From Pachypanchax playfairii (Eukaryota; Chordata; Actinopteri; Cyprinodontiformes; Aplocheilidae), in assembly GCA_006937955.1 (NCBI GenBank), contig SSNP01000093.1, forward strand, positions 1,393,768-1,457,767: a stretch of 64,000 nt of DNA, written 5' to 3'. Every line of letters starts with the position of its first letter. Positions within the stretch are counted from its first letter, which is position 1. The notes under the pieces are model-generated. The model saw only the letters and a list, made by a program, of their open reading frames with translations. It was not told where the DNA came from and ran no database searches. Shown in pieces: positions 44,795-56,700 of this stretch. Position numbers and translations under genes: made by a program.

Positions 44795-47700
44795 CTGGAG
44801 GTCAAACACAGTTAGTGAGTTTCTACTGAAGAACAACGAGCATCTGTATCAACTTTACAAACAAACATTCTATTTAATATCAGAAGAGAAAAATCTGTTT
44901 CTATGAGACATTTCTGTGGATTTCTACCTGTGAAGGGTTCATGTGGCACTTACTGGGTATTCTGATCTGGTGATGGTTCAGGACAGTCAAAGCTTCGACA
45001 GCTTCAGTTTTACTGTCGAACTCCAAAAGGCCAGACAGAGTCTTGGAGCTGGCTGTAAGGAGAGAACAGAAAGACATGTCCTGTTTGAGGAGCTTCCAAC
45101 ATTTTCTGCATGTTAGCTGGACCTCTGCTGTCTGAACTTACGTTTGGCATCAAAGACCTTGAACTTGGTGAAGGCAGGAACGTTGTGTTCAGAACACAGC
45201 TGACGGGAAGTGGAGAGAAGTTTTTCTTTTCTTATTTACACAGAAACGTTTGGCTAGTCACATTACAGCCCTTCATAGACATTATGCAGGTGTGACCTCA
45301 CCTTGAGCAGCTGGTTCTGGCTGAGGGTGGGCGGGGCATTGTAGAAGTGCAGCACAGTGGCTGGTGGCTGGATGATGTTCCTGCTGCTGTGAGTGCTGCT
45401 GAAGCGATTGTTTCTGGTCAGACTGAAGTCCTGGTAGCTGCTGCTGCCATCAGCTAGCTCAAACACCTGACTGGGAATCACTGACTGCTGCTTGGACACA
45501 CTGAGAGGGAGAGGAGAAGACAGACAGGAGAAACAATATGGTCAGAAACTAGCTGGGAATATGATTATTCAAACCTTGTCAGGAAAAGAGATGCAGCTCA
45601 ACATGATAGGAGTGTCATGGGTTTGGAGTGTTTTGGGGTTTAGTCAGGTTTTCCCAGGGTTCTGTTTTTTTATTTGGTAACTTTTGAGTTCTCATTTTGC
45701 CCTTATTGGACAAAGTTCATCTTCACATTCCACATTATTGATCCAGTTGCTTCCTGCCTTGATTCTATTTTGAACCATTACTGTGACATTCAAAGGCAAC
45801 ATCGTGTAATTTCAGTAAGCAGTTAGGAATCTGAGCTCCGGCTGTAGGACTTCTTTAGACCCACAGCCTCTTACCCACATCCTGAAGATGCTCACCAGAC
45901 ATTGAGCTTCTTGCCGAACACCTTGATACTGTTGAGGTGAGTCACAGCACGGTCCACAGAATACTCATCACCCATCTCCACCAATGCGGTTCCAGGAACA
46001 CTCTTCATGAACTTTATCTGAAAACAACCACAGAGGATCTTGTTTCTAAAATAATCATTAATCTAAGTTTAAATGAAGACATTAAAAAACAAACAAACAG
46101 CATCTCTGACTGTGGCATTTGGAAGCTACAGAACACAAGGGTATTATACGACACTTTAAAGCAGAACTAAGTAAGTTTTTTCACCTCAATACATGTTTTC
46201 TAGAGTCCCTGTGGGGGTAAACAAGGACTTGGCGGGGTGATTCGTGGGTCCCTCCCCTCCCTCCGGGGTCTGTGTCCTGAAAGCAGCACTTGCAACTTTC
46301 AGTGGATCGGACCCGACTAATCTCGCGAGAACAAACCTGCTTTACGGCACTCACACTCACGTACATAAATACAAGCATGAAGCCCTTGCCGTTGTTAGCA
46401 ACGCCACCCTTAGGAGCGCAAAGATGGCAGAACCAAAAAGAACGAAAAAAATTTTGACCGACGAGCAGAAAAAAAGGAAACGTGATTGGGACCGAGAGAG
46501 AGCTCAGTCACGGGTGAACATTGGCAGAGCATTCCCGGAATGGCGAGAGCTGAAAGAGAGAGAAGGATGCCAGACTCATGCGGACTTGGCAGTATTGTTA
46601 TTGGAGAGGTAAGTAAAGTTAACTTCATGTCATCATGGTCACACTGTGTCTAGTATTCGCCCGCCAGTACACAGAGGCTGAGTACCAAAGACAATAATAC
46701 TCACCTGTCGAGACATTTTCTTTGTTTTGTTTTTCTTTCTTCTTGCAAAAGCGTTCTCTGCACGTTGTTGTNNNNNNNNNNNNNNNNNNNNNNNNNNNNN
46801 NNNNNNNNNNNNNNNNNNNNNNNNNNNNNNNNNNNNNNNNNNNNNNNNNNGGGGGGGGGTCTGCGGCGGCGGCGGGGGAACGTTACGACAGTGAGCTTTC
46901 ACAGGGGACCAGTAGGGGGAGAGCGAGAGCAAAACTTACTTAGTTCTGCTTTAAAATGGAAAAAGGAGCCAAATATTTCATCCATCATGACTACAGAAAC
47001 TCTAGTTTGAGAGAGTTTTGCCATCTGACGACACTTAGGATGTTTTTCTTTTTACTAAGAATGTTGCTGGAAATTTGAACAAAGTAATTTAAATCAACTT
47101 GAACTTCTTGTAGTTGTAAGTTTTGCTTTTGCTGCTGATTTATACTTTAAGAGGAATGTAAGTTAATAACTTTCATACCATACCATACCATACCATACCA
47201 TACCATACCATACCATACCATACCATACCAAACAAAAACAAACAAAACTTTTAAACTCAACAAGGAGGTTGCACAAAGTGCTGAACAGCTTCATAAAATA
47301 CACCAATAAAATAACAGAAAAATAAAAACGTACATAAAAGTATAAATATGAATAAAATAGGAATAAAAACAATTTGAAGGTCAGTGGGAAAAAAGTGTGT
47401 CTTTAAACAAGCCTTAAAAATGGTGACGGAAGGGGCCTGATGGATCTGAAGGGGTGGAGCATTCCACAGCTTGGGCGCAGAAGCCGAGAAAGCTCTATCA
47501 CCGCAAGATTTACAAGCGGTACTTTGGGACAGACAGGAGAAGCTGGTCTGCTGACCTGAATGACCATGAGGGGCAGTAAAGACAGATGAGTTCAACAAGG
47601 TAGGGAGGAGCCAGACCATTAAGTGACTTAAAACAAAGACTAAAACAAGACACAGAATTCAACAGGGAGCCAATGAAGAGATTTTAAAACAGGGGAAATT

Positions 47701-50700
47701 AGCTGAAAAAAACAGGACTTTACAATGGGGTTGATTTGAACATCCATCTTTAGTTTAGACTCAGTCTTCAAACCAAGGTTTACAACTGATGATTTGAGTG
47801 AGGAAACAAAAAAATCTAATTCAGTGGGGCATGGAATGGGTTTATTATCATGACTAATGAGAATGATTTAAGTTTTCTTGTCATTCCGATTTAGAAAATT
47901 GGCTGCGAACCACATCTTGACCTTATAAAAACAATCAAGAAAGAGAGAATATGAGTTGTGAGGATTGATGGGGATGTAGACTTGGCAATGTTCTGCATAC
48001 AGATTGGGAGGGGGAATAATTCCTTTTTCAAGCTGAAGATTCCTTCTCTGAGGTGGAACAAAGTGACGCTTCCTCTGCCAGGGAAGGGAGAGACTACATC
48101 CTGCTGTTCAGTGCACTGCTGCAACTTCTACCATTACACAGTCCTATGTTCTCTACAAGTCCATGTAACCATACAAACCTTCTCCACATTGCCATATAGA
48201 CAGAAGAGGTTGAAGATACGGCTGCAGTTCATCTTGGTTGGATGGAGGCCGCTCACCATGGAAACCGAGCTCGAGCCCACCAGGGAGGGAGGAAGAGAGG
48301 AAGAGGTTGTGGAGGAGAAGGCCTTTGGGAGGAGTGGTGGATAAGAGATCATCTCCTGTGCCTGATCATGAGTTCTTCTATACCTGCTCATAGAAGGCAG
48401 AGGCAGCAGGGGACAGTGTGGGCCTGCAGACGCGCACACACACACGCACACAATTGCAAATATATTAGGGTAGAATTAGAAAAATGCAGTAAGAAACATA
48501 CAGATGAACAAGCAGCAAGACAGAGTTGTAGAAAGAATCAGTACCGTAGCCATTGGATGGAAACTCTCCAAGAATGGCATGCCGGCCCTTCCCCCGGTCT
48601 GAAACACACATTATTACAGCTGTTAAGAATACAGAAGATTTTTTAAAATTACATTTGTTTATTGATTGTATATTTTTCTTCTTTTAAAGGTTGTTTTATG
48701 ATGTGGATGTGTTTTCAGCAAAGTAGACCCACAACAAATTCAACAAGAAGCCCAAAAAAGAAATTTTAGCTTGGAACAGAAACTAGGCTTGGACTGCACG
48801 ATACTTGATCCATTAAAGGTGGTAAAGATGATTTTGTAGCAAATTTAGATGTTAAATTTACTTTAAAATCATTTTATCAACTTGTAACAGTCTTGTACTT
48901 CTGGTTTCCAAAAGAAAAACTTATAATATTCATAAATCATAGACCTGGTGAGACTTGAAATAAAGTAGCCAATAGATAACAAACCCGTTTCTATTGGCTA
49001 CTAGATTGTCAATCACACTTATACTGCTAAAGGTAACAATAAACAGCCCTTTACTATTGATGAGCCCGACATGTTTAAAGAAATAAAGATGTAGTAGTTC
49101 CAGAAAAAACTCCAGCGATGCCGATAGTAAACAAACAAAAGGGGATTTATTTGCAAATTTCTAACAAAGGTGTTTCTGGTGTCAAGGGGGGTCTAAAACA
49201 CGTGTACTATTTGAAAAACGACAAACAGCAGTTAAGCCTCTCATTAGGGGCAGAGGGCTCTTTAGCACCATGAATTGAATAGTAAATAAAAAGGCTGCTA
49301 GTGGAACATACAGTCGGTTCTAAGGTTCTACTAAGGCCACTCACTGTGTGACCACAAAGATGTTTATTCTTGGCATAGTGGTTCTTAGAGACCAAGACCT
49401 GATCCTGAGCTAATACCTGCACTTACCCTGTTGTTTAACCAAGTGATTCTCTAAATGAACATCATAACAAAACAGTGCATATCGCTAATTATTAGGCAAT
49501 ACTGAAAACCCATGTGGTGCACTAAGGAATCAGCTGCACGCTGGCAGATGGTAGAAGCTGATGACATTTTCATCACACGTGTTTCAAAACTGAGTGTACT
49601 GTAAAGCAGAAACAGAGTCCCAAATTCAGTCAGCTTAACTCATGACTCAGTGTCTGATTGACTCTGAGCTCGTCTGCAAAGCCTTTGTGTTATAAAAGGC
49701 TTTGTGTTATGGGGCGGCTGTGGCTCAGTGGTTAGAGCGGTCGTCCTCTGATTTGAAGGTTAGTGGATCGATCCCGGCTTCCACCGCCACATGTCGAAGT
49801 GTCCTTGGGCAAGACACTGAACCCCATGTTGCCCCCCCGATCTGCGTATCGGGTTGTGTGAGTGTTAGCCCCTACCCTCTCCCCCCGGTTTACATATCGG
49901 GTTGTGTGAATGGGTGAATGTAAAACCTTGTAGTGTGAAAGCGCTTTGAGTGGTCTGAATGACTAGAAAAGCGCTATACAAATACAGGACATTTACCATT
50001 TACCATTATAAATGTTGTCATCTTTACCCTGGATGTGCAAACAACCACATGCAGCCCAGACAAGACAACGGATGTGAGATGATTGAACTCCTGTCCAAAA
50101 TGCGGTGCCAAACACAGCAAACAGAAACCTGCATATCAAACCACAAGTACCGGAAGATAACAACCATGTTTTTGTTTGGAGAAAATACAGAGGATGATTT
50201 GCTGCAGTCCACATACGAATAATTTATCACTGATGGACCACAAGGACACAAAAACTGCATTAAATTCACTTGAACTTCTTTTCTTCTTCATGACTTTGGA
50301 AGAGACTGTTGACAAACCTCTTCATTACTGCCACCTATGAGGCTGGAGTAAGAACTGTAGACCCAGTCGGGATCCAACAGCCCGTGCATATGCTGAAGAA
50401 AAGCATTAGTGTGCACTCATTGAGAGAAGGGGACAGAAAGAGTGAAGAAATGCATCATAGGAATGAAAATATATTCAGACTGGCGTTGCTTTAAACCCAC
50501 AGAATACAGGGATGAGAGAAGGCATCACTGATCCAACAAGATCCAAAACAGTGGCGGCTGGTCAATAGAGAGCGCTAAGGCGCCGTCCTTCCTATCAAAA
50601 AGCTGATGTAGCAACAAATGAGAAATACTTTTTTTATTACATGTATTTAGAATTAAAAACACTCATATGTATATTTATACACTGGGAAGATTGTATAAAG

Positions 50701-53700
50701 AATTTCTGAAAGACAGAAATTGCTTTGTAAAACATGATTTCCTCCTGCTTCTTCACTTCTCATATGTTTAGTTCAGCCATAGACATGTATATAAATCAAA
50801 TGTTTTATATACATGAACTTAATTTAGCCAATAAACTCAGAGAAAATAACTTCACAAAGGGAGATTTCTGAAGTATCAGCCGTTATTTGAGAAAGAAAGC
50901 AGTCGAGGCTTCTCTCCTAGCTAGCTGGATATAGCTATGCTAACTCGGATTTTGTTAAAAACAAAAAAACAAGCAGCACTGATCCTGGACTGTTACAGGA
51001 ATGAGGAGGGATATGAAACATCTGTCTGAAAATATAAAGAAGAGAACACCAGGAGACACACAGATAACAGAAGTAAGAACAATGTTTTCTTTCTGTTTTC
51101 TGGTAGAATAAAACTGAACAGAAGGGAAACGTGTTAAACCCAGTGATAGAGAAGTCTGTAAAGAAAAACAAGTTGTTAGGAAGTTTAATATTATAACTAG
51201 TAGATGGCTGTAAATTTATTATAATAAATAACAGTTTTCCAGGTGTGTGACACCGTCCTGCTGCACATTGAGGAGTGTTTTGTCTTCACTCAGCATCTCG
51301 TCAGTGTGACCTGCTGCATGGAGAACTGTCTCTACAGCACAGTGGGACGTTTTCTGAGACACACTGGACACAACTGTGGAGGTTTATCCAGTACTGGACA
51401 ATTAAAATGATCAAACATATCTAATGTTTATATTTTATTAAATATTACTTAAAATACAAAATTTAATGTTTATACACAAATTTTGTTTGGCTGACTAGAT
51501 TAACCTGTTCTGGTGATTTTTTTTATTTTACATTTGAATAAAATCTTTGTTAAATATTTAACAGAAGTTGAAAATGTTTTTTTATACAGGGTTTACATTA
51601 ACTCATCTTTACAAATGTTTTATTGACAGTCACTTAATTGGATTTATGCAGCTCCACCCAAAAAATATTTCACCAGCCGCCATTGCAAAAGAATGAAATA
51701 AGATAAGTTTGTTATGTCTGACAGCATGAAGCTTGAAAAAGACTGGCTGAAACAGGTTGCCCAAGTTCACCTTTTTCCACTCTAGCTGTTAAAAAGAAAT
51801 TTCACAAGCAAGAAATTCCATTTAAAGGTACAGTGTGTAAGAATTAGACCTTGTCATCAAATCCGAGTTCTGCAGTTCATGTAGAAAAAAAACATCCGCT
51901 CTCAGCCACTCGCCCCCTCCCCTCCCAATTTTTCTGTTGAGTGTCCAGTTCTGATCTTGATTCTCAATTTGTTTCTCTTGTATTTGTTCAATTTTTCGGA
52001 ATGTCTGAAGGTCTATTTGTTCAGCGTTGAGTTTTCCTAAGTGTGTTTGAACGCCCCATCACATGCAGCTCAGCTGCTCAGTTGGAAGGATGTGGTGGTT
52101 TCTTACTCTTTGCTGCTGCTCATTGTGGAATTACAGCTGCTTGTGTTGAAGACTTGGCAGCCTTGCAGACTCACATGTGATTCGTTATGGAACCAGAAAG
52201 TCTAGACGTGTAAATAATCATTCTGGTCCGGGTTAGCTTTTATAAAATGACAGAAACTAGAGACCCCCCAGCCGACTGAGATCCAGATCTGAGATCGAGA
52301 TGTGAATTTATTTTCAACGTCAGTGGGACATTAGACTATTGTGTGAGTATTTCCCTGTAAAATTCTTACATACTGTACCTTTAAAAACAGCATGAAGACA
52401 TTAATACTGTGATAAGTTAACTAGGCATCAGTACTGAACCTGGCCGAACAAGGCAGGTCCAGATGGATCTGCCCAAAATGTAGAAGTTTAAAACAAAGAT
52501 TAAGTTTTGGTGCCTTAAAAGGAAGTAGTGTCCAAACAGCACAGTGAGTACCTGCTCTCATCAGCAAAGCATGGCAGTCTCTGTGTAACGGTTGGTTTTA
52601 ACAGACCAAATAAAGGCAGATCAGTCAAGCAGAAGTGTAATCTGTCTGTGATAATCCTCCAGGATATTTCCATCCTCATTCTCCACGGGGGCTTTTGCTT
52701 TCTATATCAACTGTTTCTAGGTTCCGAGCACAGCATGCAAAAACGCCACCCTCACTGTGTTCATTTTTTTTCACATGTTAGCAGAAGCATACACTCACCC
52801 CAAACTCAATCATATTATAAACAACTCAATTCATTTCAAATAAAAGAAGAAATTTAAATAAAAAAAAAAGATGCTAAAAAATGACAAAAATCCTTTGAAT
52901 CCTCCATCTTTATTTCTCCGACTTTGCGTCTGTATGCCGAAAGTAAAAGTGTAAAAAACCTATGTTGTTAGGTGTATTAATAACAAGCGGGGTCAGTTTG
53001 GCTAAATCACGTGTAAAAGCCAGTGAAAGTATATTACGCCTGATATGACCAATTTTATAAAAAAAAAATGATCTCAAGTCTGGACACGTTTTCTGCAGTA
53101 TTAGTGCCTTTGAGGATCTATCCTGTGTTATGGACCTAATTATTTTACTGGATAATTTCCTGGAACTGTAATGGACAGAATGAGACCAATATCTTGTTGG
53201 AAATTATGGATGTTTTACATGTAGAAAGCAGTCAAAGGTAGGAAGTTTACTCTTGAATTCTTTGCTTCTCTGTAAAAACGCATTAGTGTCAGTGTTGCTG
53301 ACACTAATGTGTTGCTGCATGTCAAAACAGTTCATATAACCGAAAAGAGGAGAGTCAGAGCTTTTATGTGATATATAGATTGTTGGGATGCAATGACAGC
53401 AGACGCACAGCTGAATGGACAATTCTTCCAACATAACAAAAAGGCAAGGATTGCCGCACCTTTTTTAAACTACCAAAATAGCTGAATTGGGTGTAATGGA
53501 AGGTTCAGCGACCTGGTGGGGGAGGCGGGGGTGGGGGGATGGGGGGGGTGGCGGTTGGGGGTTTAGTATGTAGCACGCCCAACACGATTAAAGAGCAGCT
53601 CACCCTCAAAACACCATTTTTCTGCTTATAAACCGTATTAGTGGGTCTTTAATGCAATCTTTCAATTTCTGAGCATTAGACATTTTCATGTAAACTTGTT

Positions 53701-56700
53701 AAATTCTACACTTCTTGGTCTAAAAACGTCCTCGTGCTGCCCTCTTAGGGTTGAAAGGTGGGGGACTGGCTGAAAGCGGTTCATGCCTACATCACCAGCA
53801 TCGTCTCTAAGACACGCCTCCTGGAGTATAAAATCATCTCTCAGACAGACACACCCGCCCCCGCCCACCCGTTGTCTCCAGCTTCTCACCAAAGAGCTGC
53901 ACAGAGGGATTTAGAGCCACTGGTTGAAAACTACAACAAAGAGAACAACTGATATCAGTAAAAGAATAATGAAATCAGGGCAAAGACTTCACTGCAGTGG
54001 TTGTGATTGTGTGGATGTGATTTATACACATTATATTCTCATCATGGTCGGGTTACCTCTCTGCAACAGAGTCAGAATGGAGGTGATCTAAACATAGCTT
54101 TAGCACTCTGGCTAAAAACCGAGAAGTGCCACGTGTCAATCAGAGCCCAGCCCACCACCTCCCAGAGTCCTAGGTGATGCCTACTTTCCCAGCATTTTTC
54201 AAACAGCGGCTGTAAGCAGGAAGATAATTTAGAGGGGAGTTAGTTGCTCTTTAAGGGGACCGCACCAAAACCAGTTGTTCTGCAAATCCTGTTCAGACAT
54301 CTCTGAACAGTGGTAGACCTAATAACAGCAGTTCCACTATATGTAGACCACAACTAAATGATTTAGAGGTAAAAAGGAAGAATTTAAAAGCAAGATATGT
54401 TTTCTTAAATGATGCACAACACTACTATTACCATTTTGGATTAAAACTGTTGTTTTTGTATTTATTTAGAATTTAACTACTAAAATAATTTAGGTTTTAA
54501 TTAATCTGATTTGATGGGCAACATCTCTAAATGAATTTCCCTTCTTAAATTCAGTTTTTTTCTGACTCTTTAATGTCTTTATTTTATATGGAACCATGTT
54601 CTGTGTCACTTTAAATAAACTGAATCAGATCCTGGAGTTTTACAGCTGGTCTTTTAATGAAGAGTTTATTTGTATAATCTGTAAATCCTGCATTGTTGAT
54701 CATTGTGGTGGCTCTTTTCTATATGATGCTTGTTTTATATTTGTTTTGTATGTGTGCGTTTCTCCACACAGTAATTAAGTATGTAGAAATACTGGACAGT
54801 AAAAGGTACATAATGCTGTCTAATTCAGGATGTCACTCCAGAAGGAAAAAACTGTGATCTGACTTCCATCAAATAGACTGAATGTTGGTTTTATGGTCCA
54901 GGATCACACCTCCTTTTACTTTCACATTATGTATTCCTATTGCTACTCTTGTTTCAGAATACCGTGAATTTAGTTTTAATCTAAGTTGAAGGATAGTTTA
55001 CTGATATCAAGCCATTTTTTTAAATTGTCATTATATTGTTTTGATCATCTTCAAAACCTGCTGGAGATCCAGACATGAAAACATTTGTATCATCTGCAAA
55101 CCTTATACATTTAAATATTTTTGACACGTTTCATGTGTCATTTATGCAGGGATTTGAACCAGTGACCTACTGGTTACTGGACGACCTCCTCCTCTACCTC
55201 CTGAGCTGCTGCTAGAATTCATTCATTTTGTCATTTGGTGGAAATGATTCAGAACTGATGAGGCCATCAGAAGAAACTCTCATGAAGAAGACAAAGTAAC
55301 TCCAACCAAGCCTCATTCCTCGGGTGAAACAATTAAACTTTTATAAACCATTAACTAAATGCTATGTTGCTGTCTACTCAGGACAACAGGAACCCACTTC
55401 AAGAAATCTAATGCAACACAGTAGGTGCAGATAACCTGTGAAATGTGTGTTTGTGTCAGAAAGGAAGTTTCCCCCCCGTATATGTTACATACATTAGGAG
55501 CAGTTTAAGACTCTGGTTTCAGGATTTGGAAGTGCTGAAGACGTGGTGGATAAATGAGTGCAGATGGTCTGCGTGTGATTTCTGTCTCTAGTATAGTTCA
55601 GCTAGACCGTGAAAAGGAGGACTGGAAGGTCTTTGAATCTGCAGTAAGGAATTTAGTGCCTGCAACACAACAGCTATGTTTCTCTTATAAACACCATTAA
55701 AGTGGACGTCAGCTGTTTGAGGAGAACGCTGAATGTACTAGTTTCTCTCACATTGACTGAAAGTGACTGAATTATAATTATTGTATTTAGTCACCAGAAA
55801 AAGAAACAATTCCAAGGCCATCGAGACATTTCATGAGTCCCACTGGAGCAGTGTGAGCTGATAAGATGCCAACCAGAAGAAGAAGAGGTCACTGTTGAAT
55901 TCTCTTAAACCTCCACAGACCTCATTTAGCTCTACTGAACAACTACCTATAACTACAAACATATTTCACATGATTTTTGTTAGTTTGTTTGTCAATTGCA
56001 AGTCAATTAAATACAAGTTGTCAAAATGATGATGAGTGCGACGGCAGTATGGTGACCACAGCTGAGTGTGTGTGATTTTAACATGAGCTTCAATCACTAT
56101 CGGTCCTTGTCTTTGTTTTTCACTTCACATCTGTCTATATTGTCAATCAGTCCATTAGTTTAATGTCTTGGTCGGGTTTAGAGCCACTGAAGACACTTTA
56201 TTGATGTATGTTCTTAAAGAACATCTCCATCTGAACCAGAAAACACAGAACGACGTAGGGAGTTCCCACACCAGGACTGATGCGTGTGATGAACCTCAGC
56301 GTCACTGCTGACCTCCAGTTCACCTTTCAGAAGGCCCTTCCATTAAAAACAGTTTTTCTGAGGTTTCTGTTGAATATTTTAGCTCCACAGGTGTTCTTAC
56401 CTTCATAGTGGGTGTGAAAACAGGTCAATAACTTCTCTTTCAGTTTTAATCTCTCAAACTACGCAGGTGGCGATAAAACCAGAGTTCTCCTGAGTTCTAA
56501 CAGCCTGTATCTGTTTCATCACAACTCCTTTGTTCGTTAGTATTCATCAGCTCCTGCAGTTGAAACCATGCCTAGCATGCTGCTGGCTAAAAGCTGTTAG
56601 CATAAGATGTAGCAAACAGGAAGACACGACGTCTGCTGTTGCCATGCGCAGCGGGGCAGGAAACAGTATACCTTGCTCTCATAAGCTATAGTTTGTTCTT

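Larger units (their letters stand above)
46155..46955 (+). mobile_element. TIR transposon with perfect 25-bp ends and a small ORF
   Basis: The first 25 bases (TTTAAAGCAGAACTAAGTAA...) and the last 25 are exact inverted repeats. The interior has a 62-codon ORF and an assembly gap. It sits in the hnrnpll intron between exons 8 and 9, antisense. The perfect ends suggest recent insertion. Superfamily not assigned. Confidence 0.8.

Noticed and set aside
45605..45720. LTR-like segment (TGTCATGGGTTTGG...)
   Set aside because: Short, and without a matching end or duplication.
49711..49790. Possible tRNA genes at SINE heads (also 28300-28375, 30806-30870, 59480-59552)
   Set aside because: A and B box likenesses are present, but no cloverleaf with paired acceptor stem; they continue into SINE bodies.
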